Assembly: GCF_036014215.1 (NCBI RefSeq)
Contig: NZ_CP107921.1
Span: 3,087,001-3,151,000, forward strand
Reading direction: 5' to 3'
DNA: 64,000 nucleotides
From: Streptomyces sp. NBC_00440
GTDB taxonomy: Bacteria > Actinomycetota > Actinomycetes > Streptomycetales > Streptomycetaceae
Shown: one piece after another, positions 55,110-63,897 of the stretch
Position numbering within the stretch: position 1 is the first letter of the stretch
Layout of the letters: every line of letters begins with the position of its first letter
Notes under the pieces: generated by a model
Told to the model about the DNA's origin: nothing
Database searches by the model: none
What the model saw: only the letters and a program-made list of their open reading frames with translations
Made by a program: the position numbers and the translations under genes

Positions 55110-55600
55110 GCCAGGACGTTCAGATACGGAACATCACCGCCGACGACTGGAACGGCATCACGGAGCTGGAAGCCCGTACGTACACCGACAGCGCCCTCTC
55201 GGAAGGGCGGGCCGCGCTGGAGTCCCGGGCCCGTCCGTCACCGGCCACCTGCTTCGTGCTCCGCGTCGACCGCCGCACAGCGGGCTATCTGCTGGCCATG
55301 CCCTACCCGCTGTTCCAGTACCCCGACCTGAACCGGCCGGAGAAGACCGTCTTCCGCTCGCCCAATCTGCATCTGCACGATCTCGTCATCGCCGAACGAC
55401 TGCGCGGCAGAGGGCTGGCGAAGCGTCTGCTGCACCACCTCACGGCGACCGCCAGGTCGACGACGCACGAGCGCATCTCCCTCATCTCCGTCGCGGGCAG
55501 CGAGACCTTCTGGTCGGCGAACGGATACGCGGCCCATCGCGACATCGCACTCCCGGGGAGTTACGGGACGAACGCGGTGTACATGTCCAAGGCGGTATGA
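55106..55600 (+). CDS. GNAT-family N-acetyltransferase
   Basis: 164 aa, a complete single GNAT domain. The acetyl-CoA pyrophosphate-binding motif A is LHDLVIAERLRGRGLAKRLL (RxxGxA). Motif B is toward SVAGSETFWSANGYAAHRDI. It probably acylates an amine, possibly the product of the preceding decarboxylase. Its ATG overlaps the decarboxylase stop (4 bp), and the MFS gene begins immediately after its own stop. Confidence 0.9.
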   Translation: MSQDVQIRNITADDWNGITELEARTYTDSALSEGRAALESRARPSPATCFVLRVDRRTAGYLLAMPYPLFQYPDLNRPEKTVFRSPNLHLHDLVIAERLRGRGLAKRLLHHLTATARSTTHERISLISVAGSETFWSANGYAAHRDIALPGSYGTNAVYMSKAV

Positions 55601-55601
55601 C

Positions 55602-56819
55602 GTGAGCCTCAACGACACGACCCGTGAAGACATCGGAGCCGCACCGCACCGGACCGGCCTGCTCCGCGTCCGCGATCCGTTCCGCCGGGCGCAGGTGGCG
55701 ATCGCCGCGCTGTTCTGCTTCCTGGGCTTCCAGTACGGCACCTGGGCATCGCGGCTGCCCACCCTCAAGACACAACTCCATCTGACCGAGGCGGAACTGG
55801 GCCTGCTGCTGATGGCCTGCGGCGCGGGTGCGGCGGTCTCCTTCCCGCTCGTCACCGTGCTGATGAGACGCCTGGGCTCCCGCCGCCTCGCGTCGCTGTC
55901 CGCGCTCTGCCTCGGGCTGCTCCTGCTGGCGCTGGCCGCGGTGCCCGACTACCCGGTCGCCGTGGTCATCGTGGGCTGCGACGGAATCGCCGTCGGCTGT
56001 CTGAACGTGGCGATGAACGCGCAGGGAGCCGCGCTCGAAACCGCGTACGGGCGTACGGCCATGGCCAGACTGCACGCGACGTTCAGCGCCGGGTCGCTGG
56101 GCGCGGCGCTGCTGGCGTCAGGTGTGAACACGCTGACCACGTCGCTGGCCGTCCACTTCGGTGTGGCGGCCGTGATCCTGCTCCTGCTGGTCGGGTTCGC
56201 CCAGACCGGGCTGCTGACCGAGGACCAGCGGCAGGAACCGGCGGAGAAGACGGCCCGGCGCCGGCTCTCCGTACCGTCGCGCATGACGCTGTGGATGGGG
56301 TGCGCGATGGCGTTCGGCACCGTGACCGAGGGCGCCATGAACGACTGGTCGGCGCTCTATATGAAGGACGTGCTCAAGGCGGCGGCTTCGGTGGCCCCGC
56401 TGGGCATCGCCGTCGTCTCGGTCATGATGGTGCTGGCCCGGATCTTCGCCGACGGCTGGCGCACCCGCTGGGGCGACGGGCGGATCGTGCTGACCGGCAG
56501 CGTGCTGGCGGGCGCGGGCCTCGCGGTCGCCCTGCTGGTCGGCGGCGTGGTCCCGGCACTCGTCGGGTTCGCCTGCGTCGGCCTGGGGGTGGCGGCCGTG
56601 ACGCCTTGTGTGTACGTCGCCGCCGCGCGGCAGGGCCCGGAGGCGCTGGCACTGGTCGCCGCGATGGGGACCGTCGGCCTGCTGGCCGGACCGGCGATGA
56701 TCGGTTTCATCGCGAACGCCGGCAGCCTGGTGTGGGGCATGGGCGCCGTGGCGGCCGCGGCCCTCCTGGTCTCCGTGTGCGCGACCCGGATCCGCTGGGT
56801 GCCGGTGGCCGAGAACTGA
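55602..56819 (+). CDS. MFS transporter (probable exporter)
   Basis: 405 aa, about 12 transmembrane helices, starting AQVAIAALFCFLGFQYGTWA. The loop 2-3 region has VLMRRLGSRRLASLSALCLG, and a second-half repeat has RIFADGWRTRWGDGRIVLTG. The overall pattern (FQYGTWASRLP) resembles the small MFS subgroup of sugar or drug efflux. As the last gene of the operon it most likely exports the product. It uses GTG with a weak ribosome binding site and is likely translated by coupling to the acetyltransferase. Confidence 0.9.
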   Translation: MSLNDTTREDIGAAPHRTGLLRVRDPFRRAQVAIAALFCFLGFQYGTWASRLPTLKTQLHLTEAELGLLLMACGAGAAVSFPLVTVLMRRLGSRRLASLSALCLGLLLLALAAVPDYPVAVVIVGCDGIAVGCLNVAMNAQGAALETAYGRTAMARLHATFSAGSLGAALLASGVNTLTTSLAVHFGVAAVILLLLVGFAQTGLLTEDQRQEPAEKTARRRLSVPSRMTLWMGCAMAFGTVTEGAMNDWSALYMKDVLKAAASVAPLGIAVVSVMMVLARIFADGWRTRWGDGRIVLTGSVLAGAGLAVALLVGGVVPALVGFACVGLGVAAVTPCVYVAAARQGPEALALVAAMGTVGLLAGPAMIGFIANAGSLVWGMGAVAAAALLVSVCATRIRWVPVAEN

Positions 56820-56823
56820 CCCC

Positions 56824-56854
56824 GGGGGCCGGGTGGTTGCGTCAGCCGGCCCCC
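56824..56854. terminator. Hairpin between convergent MFS and HNH genes
   Basis: GGGGGCCGG (56824-56832) pairs with CCGGCCCCC (56846-56854) around a 13-nt loop. It sits between the convergent MFS and HNH genes. Confidence 0.65.
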
Positions 56855-56874
56855 GCGTCAGCCAGGCGGCCGGG

Positions 56875-57558
56875 TCAGCCGGTGGGCAGTTTCTCGGACG
56901 GGCAGCCGGAGAGGACCCGCTTCATCGCGTTCTTCTCCGCGCTCGTCACCCACAGCGCGTACTTCTTCTTCACCGCCACCTGCCGTGCGACATAGCCGCA
57001 CCGCGACGGCTTGTACGCGGGCAGCCAGGTCGCCGTATCCCCGTCGCCCTTGCTGCGGTTGGTGGAGGAGTCGACGGCCAGCAGGTTCAGCGGATCGTTC
57101 GCGAGGGCGGTCCGCTTGGCCCTGTCCCACTGCTGCGCGCCCTTCTGCCAGGCGTCGGAGAGCGCCACGACATGGTCTATGTCGACCTTGCTGTGACCGC
57201 GCACGAACGTGATGGTCGTCCCGGTGTAGGGGTCCTTGGCCAGCGTTCCCGAAGCGACCTGGCAGTCACCGCTCTTGTACCGGACGTCGCGCAGATCGCG
57301 CTTCAGCACGTCGTCCCTCGTCGGGCAGTGGTTGTGGTCGGTGTCCGACCAGGCGCTGCCGAACTCCTTGCGCGCGTAACCGGTCTTGGGCGCGCGCCCC
57401 TTGACGGTCAGGGCGTCGGCGGCGGCGAGCGCGGAACCGTGCGGCGCCTTCCCGGCGGGAGCGCCGGACGAACCGGAGGAGCCGGCCTTGCAGCCGCCGA
57501 GGGCGAGTGCGGCGGCGACGGCCACAACTGCGGGGAGGGCGGAGCGCGTACGTATCAA
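56875..57558 (-). CDS. HNH/DUF1524-type nuclease lipoprotein
   Basis: 227 aa. A basic start and hydrophobic stretch lead to the lipobox GGC (ALALGGCKAG). The mature part carries the DUF1524-like nuclease core: VDIDHVVALSDAWQKGAQQW (catalytic His) and NDPLNLLAVDSSTNRSKGD (the two Asn). WLPAYKPSRCGYVARQ then follows. It is probably an exported, membrane-tethered nuclease. The TTG start is preferred because it precedes the signal peptide directly and has AGGA about 10 bp upstream. Confidence 0.85.
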   Translation of the reverse strand: MIRTRSALPAVVAVAAALALGGCKAGSSGSSGAPAGKAPHGSALAAADALTVKGRAPKTGYARKEFGSAWSDTDHNHCPTRDDVLKRDLRDVRYKSGDCQVASGTLAKDPYTGTTITFVRGHSKVDIDHVVALSDAWQKGAQQWDRAKRTALANDPLNLLAVDSSTNRSKGDGDTATWLPAYKPSRCGYVARQVAVKKKYALWVTSAEKNAMKRVLSGCPSEKLPTG

Positions 57559-57610
57559 GGAGAGCCGTCCTGATGGATAGGGGGCGGGACCGCACAATCC
57601 TAGATACGGC

Positions 57611-59911
57611 TCAGCGGGCCGCCGCAGCCCCCGGGTTCTCGCCCTCGGTGTCGATGTGCGGCAGCACCTTGTCGAGCCACCCCGGCATCCACCACGCGCT
57701 CCTGCCGAGCAGAGTCATCACCGCCGGGACCAGCAGGAGCCGGACGACCGTCGCGTCGATGAGGACGCTGACGGCCAGTCCGAGGCCGAGCATCTTGACC
57801 ACGATGTTGTCGCTGAGGATGAACGCGGCGAAGACGCTGACCATGATGAGCGCCGCGCAGCTGATGACGCGCGCCGTGATCTCCAGGCCGTGCGCGACGC
57901 TGCCCCTGCTGTCGCGGGTGCGCACCCAGGCCTCGTGCACCCGGGCGAGCAGGAAGACCTCGTAGTCCATGGAGAGCCCGAAGACGATGGCGAACATCAT
58001 CATCGGTACGTAGCTCTCGATCGGCACCGTCCCGTGCACGCCCAGCGAAGGGCCGCCCCACCCCCACTGGAAGACGGCGACGACCACCCCGTAGGACGCC
58101 GCGATGGACAGGAGGTTGAGCACGGCGGCCTTGAGCGCCACCAACAGCCCGCGGAACACCACCAGGATGATGACGAAGGCGACCGCGACGACGACGGCGA
58201 TGATGAGCGGGAGCCGGGCGGCGATGATGTCGAGGAAGTCCTGCTGGGCCGCGGTCGTGCCGGTCACATAGGTCGTGGCGGCGGTGCCGGCCACCGCGTT
58301 GGGCAGGATGGTGTTCTGGAGGTTCTTGAACAGCGTGCTGGTCCCGGCGTCCTGCGGTGAGGTGCGGGAGACCGCGGTGCCCGTCAGCACCTGGCCGTCG
58401 CTCGTGGGGGTGAGGCTGCTGACGCTCGCCGCGCCCGGGACGTCGGTGAGCGCCTTCTTGAGGCTGTCCGACAGCGCGGACCGGTCGCCCGACGGCACCT
58501 TGCTCTGGTCGACGACAAGGGTCAGCGGGCCGTTGGCGCCGGGTCCGAAGCCGGTGGCGATCAGGTCGTACGCGCGCCGGTCGGTGAAGCTGCTGGGGTC
58601 GGCGCCGTCCCCGATGTGCCCGAGCCGGATGGAGAACAGCGGAATCGCCAGCACCCCGGCGATCACCACTCCGGTCACCAGGAACCACCACGGCCGGCGC
58701 TCGACACGCTGCGCGTAGCGGTGCCAGCCGCCACCTCCACGGGCGTCAGCGTCACCGCCCCGGCCCGCGGGCCCCGCGGCCGGTTCCGTGCCCGGCGCGG
58801 CGCGGCCCTCGGCGACCGGCTTCCGTACCCGGTAGCGGTCGATCCGGCGCCCCGCGAGCCCGAGCAGCGCCGGTACGAGGGTGGTCGCGCCGGCCACCGC
58901 GGTGACGACCGTGACGGCGGACGCGACCCCGAGTTTGCCGATGAAACCGACCTGCGACACATACAGCCCGGCCAGCGCGACGACGACCGTGCAGCCGGAG
59001 ACCAGGACGGCCCGGCCGCTGGTGGCTACGGCCCGCCCCGCCGCGGTGACCGGGTCGGCGCCGTCGATGAGCTGCTGCCGGTGACGGGTGATCAGGAACA
59101 GTGCGTAGTCGATCCCGACGCCGAGCCCGATCATCGTGGCGAGGGTCGGCGAGACACTGGCGAAGGTGAACGCGGCGGCGAGCAGCGCCAGACAGCTCAG
59201 CCCGACGATGACGCTGATCAGCGCGGTGACCAGCGGCACCCCCGCGGCGATGACGCTGCCGAAGCCGACGAGCAGGACGACGACGGCCACCGCGAACCCG
59301 ATGGCCTCGCTGGTCAGATCGGTGGCCTTGGGCCGGGCCAGCTCCCCGAGCGGCCCGCCGTACTCGACCTCGACGCCCGCGGCCCGCAGCGGCTCCACCG
59401 CGGAGTCGACACCATGGAGGTACGACGTGCCGAACGAGGTGGGGTTGGCGGTGAAGCGGACGGTGATGTAGCCGGTCTTCCCGTCGGACGACAGCGCACC
59501 GGTGGGCGGTGACGAGGAAGAGGCGGGCAGCGGGTTCACCGCCGACAGGACGTGCGGGAGCTTCTGCAGCGAACTGACGGTCTGGTCGATCTGGCTCTGG
59601 AAGCCGGTCAGGGCCTTCTGCCCGTCGTGCAGCACCACCTGCGCGCCGATCCCGCCCGCCGCCGGGTCGTGGCGGCTGAGCACCTCGGCGCCGTTGTTCG
59701 ACTGCGTACCCGGCAGCGAGAAGTCGTCCGAGTACGTGCCGCCGAAGCTGCCCTGGAGGGCGTGCAGCGCGCCGAGTGCGACCAGCCAGGCCACGATGAC
59801 GATGACGAAGTGGCGGGCGCACCACGCGCCGAGCCGGTACAGCTGGCCCGCCCGGGCACCGGCACCCGGCGCCGCCGTCGCTCCCGTGTCCGTACCGTTC
59901 TGCGCGCTCAT
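57611..59911 (-). CDS. MMPL-family RND transporter
   Basis: 766 aa with about 12 transmembrane helices in two MMPL halves, each with an extracellular loop. The first half has FVIVIVAWLVALGALHALQG and GVGIDYALFLITRHRQQLID. The second has VFGLSMDYEVFLLARVHEAW, the matching conserved Asp/Tyr motif. Such proteins use the proton gradient to export lipids or hydrophobic natural products. It is adjacent to the HNH gene and to the biosynthetic operon and could serve it, but it reads on the opposite strand. A TATAAT -10 lies about 50 bp upstream. Confidence 0.93.
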   Translation of the reverse strand: MSAQNGTDTGATAAPGAGARAGQLYRLGAWCARHFVIVIVAWLVALGALHALQGSFGGTYSDDFSLPGTQSNNGAEVLSRHDPAAGGIGAQVVLHDGQKALTGFQSQIDQTVSSLQKLPHVLSAVNPLPASSSSPPTGALSSDGKTGYITVRFTANPTSFGTSYLHGVDSAVEPLRAAGVEVEYGGPLGELARPKATDLTSEAIGFAVAVVVLLVGFGSVIAAGVPLVTALISVIVGLSCLALLAAAFTFASVSPTLATMIGLGVGIDYALFLITRHRQQLIDGADPVTAAGRAVATSGRAVLVSGCTVVVALAGLYVSQVGFIGKLGVASAVTVVTAVAGATTLVPALLGLAGRRIDRYRVRKPVAEGRAAPGTEPAAGPAGRGGDADARGGGGWHRYAQRVERRPWWFLVTGVVIAGVLAIPLFSIRLGHIGDGADPSSFTDRRAYDLIATGFGPGANGPLTLVVDQSKVPSGDRSALSDSLKKALTDVPGAASVSSLTPTSDGQVLTGTAVSRTSPQDAGTSTLFKNLQNTILPNAVAGTAATTYVTGTTAAQQDFLDIIAARLPLIIAVVVAVAFVIILVVFRGLLVALKAAVLNLLSIAASYGVVVAVFQWGWGGPSLGVHGTVPIESYVPMMMFAIVFGLSMDYEVFLLARVHEAWVRTRDSRGSVAHGLEITARVISCAALIMVSVFAAFILSDNIVVKMLGLGLAVSVLIDATVVRLLLVPAVMTLLGRSAWWMPGWLDKVLPHIDTEGENPGAAAAR

Positions 59912-59960
59912 GCGTTCCCCTGGAGGGTGCGGAGATCCGACAGCCGAGACAAATGCGGTG

Positions 59961-59997
59961 ATTATAGCTTTTCAGGGCATAATGACCGGTTTGACCG
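59961..59997 (-). promoter_or_regulatory. MMPL promoter with TGACCG direct repeat
   Basis: On the minus strand a perfect TATAAT occupies 59961-59966, giving a leader of about 43 nt. Where the -35 should be (16 bp upstream) TGACCG occurs twice as a direct repeat on the plus strand (59983-59988 and 59992-59997), a likely binding site for a regulator. Confidence 0.55.
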
Positions 59998-60066
59998 TCT
60001 GTCGGGCGCGCCTCCCGCACAGGAGAACGCCGCGTGGAAAGCCGCGCGGAACGCCGCAGCCCCGCC

Positions 60067-63000
60067 TCACGACCCCAGGATCGACGCCAGGAACTCCCCG
60101 GTCCACGACAGGAGTTCGCGGCCCACCACCGGCTTCCCGCCGATCTTCCCGGCCGTCGGGCGCGGGACCAGGATCTGGTGGGCCGCCGCCTTGATGACCG
60201 TACGGGGGTAGAGCCGCTTGAGGCGCAGCTCCTGGGACTCCCTCAGTTCCACCGGTGCGAAACGGATGTTGGAGCCCTGGAGGACGATCTCGCCGACCCC
60301 GCAGGCCCGCGCCAGCATCCGCAGGCCCGCCACGAGCAGCAGGTTCTCGACCTGCTCGGGCAGCTTGCCGTACCGGTCGGTGAGTTCCTCCCGTACCGCC
60401 CTGATGTCCTCGTCCGTGGTCGCGGACGCGATCGAGCGGTAGGCCTGGAGGCGCAGCCGCTCACCGGGCGCGTACTCGTGCGGGACGTGCGCGTCGACCG
60501 GCAGCTCGATCTTGACCTCCAGGGGCTGTTCCTCCTCGACTCCCCCGTCGACCGCCGTGCGGTAGTCGGCCACCGCCTCGCCGACCATCCGGATGTACAG
60601 GTCGAAGCCGACGCCCGCGATATGGCCGGACTGCTCGCCGCCGAGCATGTTGCCCGCGCCGCGGATCTCCAGGTCCTTCATCGCGACGTACATCCCCGCG
60701 CCCATCTCGGTGTGCTGGGCGATCGTCGCGAGCCGCTCGTGCGCGGTCTCGGTGAGCGGCTTCTCCGGCGGGTACAGGAAGTACGCGTACCCGCGGTCGC
60801 GGCCACGGCCGACCCGGCCGCGCAGCTGGTGCAGCTGGGAGAGGCCGAAGTTGTCGCCGCGCTCCACGATCAGCGTGTTGGCGTTCGCGATGTCGATACC
60901 GGACTCCACGATCGTCGTGGACACCAGCACGTCGAACTTCTTCTCCCAGAAGTCGACCACGACCTGCTCAAGGGCGCTCTCGCCCATCTGCCCGTGCGCG
61001 GTCTGGATGCGCGCCTCCGGGACGATCTCGCGCAGCCGGGCGGCGGCACGGTCGATCGAGTCGACCCGGTTGTGGATGTAGAACACCTGCCCCTCGCGGA
61101 GCAGTTCACGGCGGACGGCCGCGCCGATCTGCTTCTCCTCGTACGGCCCGACGAAGGTCAGCACCGGGTGCCGCTCCTCCGGGGGCGTGGTGATCGTCGA
61201 CATCTCGCGGATACCGGTCACGGCCATTTCGAGCGTACGGGGGATGGGCGTCGCGGACATCGTCAGCACATCGACGTTGGCGCGCAGCTTCTTCAGCTGC
61301 TCCTTGTGCTCGACACCGAACCGCTGCTCCTCGTCCACGATGACAAGCCCGAGGTCCTTGAACTTCGTCTCCGACGAGAAGAGCCGGTGCGTGCCGATGA
61401 CCATGTCGACCGAGCCGTCCCGCAGCCCCTCCAGGGTCGCCTTCGCCTCGGTGTCCGACTGGAACCGGCTCAGCGCCCTGACGACCACAGGGAACTGCGC
61501 GTACCGCTCGGTGAACGTGCCGAAGTGCTGCTGTACGAGAAGGGTCGTCGGCACCAGGACCGCCACCTGCTTGCCGTCCTGGACGGCCTTGAACGCGGCG
61601 CGCACCGCGATCTCGGTCTTGCCGTAGCCGACGTCGCCACAGATCAGCCGGTCCATCGGGACCGTCTTCTCCATGTCCTCCTTGACCTCGGCGATCGTGG
61701 AGAGCTGGTCGGGCGTCTCCACGTACGGGAAGGCGTCCTCCAGCTCGCGCTGCCAGGGGGTGTCCTGGGCGAAGGAGTGGCCGGGCGCCGCCATCCGCGC
61801 CGAGTAGAGCTTGATGAGGTCCCCGGCGATCTCCTTGACCGCCTTCTTGGCGCGCGCCTTGGTCTTCGTCCAGTCGGAGCCGCCGAGCCGGTGCAGCGTC
61901 GGGGCCTCACCGCCCACGTACTTGGTGACCTGCTCCAGCTGGTCGGTGGGGATGTACAGCCGGTCGCCGGGCTGGCCGCGCTTGGCCGGGGCGTACTCGA
62001 CGAGCAGATACTCACGGGTCGCGCCCTGCACCGTGCGCTGCACCATCTCGATGTAGCGGCCCACGCCGTGCTGCTCGTGGACGATGAAGTCGCCCGTCAC
62101 CAGCGTCAGCGGGTCGATGGACTTCCGGCGCCTGACCGGCATCCGGCCCAGGTCCTTGGACGTGGTGCGCTGGCCGGTGAGGTCGGTCTCGGAGAGCACC
62201 GCGAGCTTGATCGCCGGGTCGATGAACCCGTGGTCGATGGAGCCGCACGATACATGCACGACCGAGGGCGTCAGCTCGGCCAGGTCGGCGTCGAGCCGGG
62301 CCGCGATGCCCTCGCCGCTCAGGACCTCGACCGTACGGCTCGCGGGACCGTGGCCCTCCGTGAGATACACCGTGCGCCAGCCGTCGGCGATCCAGCCCTT
62401 GGTGTCGGCGAGGGCCCGCGCGGTATCGCCCCGGTACGTCTCCGGCGCGTGCATCCCCAGTTTGATCGTGTCGTCGGCGATGTCCTCGTCGGCGGCGAAC
62501 GGGCTCACCGCCCACCACATCATGCCCAGCTCACGGGCATGGTCGCGGACCTCGGCGATCCCCCGGAGCGAGGCCGCGCCGACATCGATCGGCGCGTCCC
62601 CACCCCCGGCCGTGGCCGCCCACGACGCCTGGAGGAACTCCTGCGAGGTCGCCACCAGGTCGGCCGCCCGGCTCCGGACCCGCTCCGGGTCGCAGACCAC
62701 GGCCATCGAACCGGCGGGGAGCACATCGATCAGCAGCTCCATGTCGTCGACCAGGACCGGAGCCAGGGACTCCATGCCCTCGACGGCGATCCCCTCGGCG
62801 ATCTTGTCGAGCAGCTCGCCCAGCTCGGGGTGGGCCAGCGCCAGCGCGGCCGCCCGCTCCCGTACGTCGTCGGTCAGCAGCAGCTCGCGGCAGGGCGGCG
62901 CCCACAGCCCGTGCTCGGCGATCTCCAGGGAGCGCTGGTCCGCGACCTTGAAGTAACGGATCTCCTCGACCTCGTCCCCCCAGAACTCCACCCGCAGGGG

Positions 63001-63606
63001 GTGCTCCTCGGTCGGCGGGAACACATCGAGGATGCCGCCCCTGACGGCGAACTCGCCGCGCTTCTCGACCAGTTCGACCCGCGCGTACGCGGCGGCCGCC
63101 AGCGCCTCGGTGATCTCGCCCAGATCGACGGACTCCCCCTGGCGCAGTGCGACGGGCTCCAGATCGCCGAGCCCCTTGACCTGCGGCTGGAGTACGGACC
63201 TGATCGGCGCGACGACCACGCTGACCGGACCGGCGGACGGGTCGTCGGAGCGCGGGTGCGCCAGCCTGCGCAGCACCGCGATCCGCCGCCCCACCGTGTC
63301 GGACCGGGGCGAGAGCCGCTCGTGCGGCAGCGTCTCCCAGGACGGGTACTCCACCACCGCGTCCTCCTGGTCCGCCGGGAAGAGCGAGCGCAGGGCGGCC
63401 GCCAGGTCCTCGGCCTCGCGGCCGGTGGCGGTCACCGCCAGCACCGTACGGCGGGTCTCGCGGGCCAGCGCGGCGACGGCGAAGGGCCGGGCGGCGGGCG
63501 GGCCGACCAGATCGACATGCATCCGGTGCCCGTCGCCCGCGGCCTTCACCGCTTCGGCGAGCGCGGGGTCCGAGATGGCGGCATCGAGCAGACCGTGCAG
63601 GCTCAT
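60067..63606 (-). CDS. mfd: Transcription-repair coupling factor
   Basis: 1179 aa, full length. The UvrB-homology N-terminal modules are followed by the RNA polymerase interaction (CarD-like) region around DFIVHEQHGVGRYIEM. The RecG-like translocase has Walker A in CGDVGYGKTEIA, the DEEQRFG motif II and later helicase motifs (GRVGRGRDRGYAYF). The TRCF C-terminal domain follows. It removes stalled RNA polymerase and recruits UvrA. The ATG at 63606 gives MSLHGLLDAAISDP with a GGAAAG site. Core chromosomal gene. Confidence 0.97.
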   Translation of the reverse strand: MSLHGLLDAAISDPALAEAVKAAGDGHRMHVDLVGPPAARPFAVAALARETRRTVLAVTATGREAEDLAAALRSLFPADQEDAVVEYPSWETLPHERLSPRSDTVGRRIAVLRRLAHPRSDDPSAGPVSVVVAPIRSVLQPQVKGLGDLEPVALRQGESVDLGEITEALAAAAYARVELVEKRGEFAVRGGILDVFPPTEEHPLRVEFWGDEVEEIRYFKVADQRSLEIAEHGLWAPPCRELLLTDDVRERAAALALAHPELGELLDKIAEGIAVEGMESLAPVLVDDMELLIDVLPAGSMAVVCDPERVRSRAADLVATSQEFLQASWAATAGGGDAPIDVGAASLRGIAEVRDHARELGMMWWAVSPFAADEDIADDTIKLGMHAPETYRGDTARALADTKGWIADGWRTVYLTEGHGPASRTVEVLSGEGIAARLDADLAELTPSVVHVSCGSIDHGFIDPAIKLAVLSETDLTGQRTTSKDLGRMPVRRRKSIDPLTLVTGDFIVHEQHGVGRYIEMVQRTVQGATREYLLVEYAPAKRGQPGDRLYIPTDQLEQVTKYVGGEAPTLHRLGGSDWTKTKARAKKAVKEIAGDLIKLYSARMAAPGHSFAQDTPWQRELEDAFPYVETPDQLSTIAEVKEDMEKTVPMDRLICGDVGYGKTEIAVRAAFKAVQDGKQVAVLVPTTLLVQQHFGTFTERYAQFPVVVRALSRFQSDTEAKATLEGLRDGSVDMVIGTHRLFSSETKFKDLGLVIVDEEQRFGVEHKEQLKKLRANVDVLTMSATPIPRTLEMAVTGIREMSTITTPPEERHPVLTFVGPYEEKQIGAAVRRELLREGQVFYIHNRVDSIDRAAARLREIVPEARIQTAHGQMGESALEQVVVDFWEKKFDVLVSTTIVESGIDIANANTLIVERGDNFGLSQLHQLRGRVGRGRDRGYAYFLYPPEKPLTETAHERLATIAQHTEMGAGMYVAMKDLEIRGAGNMLGGEQSGHIAGVGFDLYIRMVGEAVADYRTAVDGGVEEEQPLEVKIELPVDAHVPHEYAPGERLRLQAYRSIASATTDEDIRAVREELTDRYGKLPEQVENLLLVAGLRMLARACGVGEIVLQGSNIRFAPVELRESQELRLKRLYPRTVIKAAAHQILVPRPTAGKIGGKPVVGRELLSWTGEFLASILGS

Positions 63607-63897
63607 GGAGAACGCTTTCCGTCCGGGGAGGTGGTGCGGGTGGTGCGGTATGCAACGCGAAGGGCCCGACACGTCTTACGGGCCGGGGGCTCTCCAGCGT
63701 ACGACTTCACGAAGAAGTCGGCGTCCCCTGTCAACCGGACCGGCCTCCCCGACGTATTCATCCATGAGACCCGTCCAGGTCCGATGCCCTGCCGATGCCC
63801 CGCCCGCTGACCCTGACCCATGTCCTGACCACTGTCCTGTCCGATGTCCTGCCCGATGACCGTCCACGTCTGAGATCTGTCCACGCCTGGGAGCCGC
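63607..63897. other. Divergent intergenic region between mfd and an ECF sigma gene
   Basis: 291 bp without a supported gene. It contains short tandem-like repeats of GATGTCCTG/CCGATG (about 63782-63862). It should hold promoters for both directions, but no clear pair was identified. Confidence 0.4.

Noticed and set aside
60034..63810. 1258-codon plus-strand open frame opposite mfd
   Set aside because: Low-complexity composition. mfd on the minus strand has full helicase motifs.
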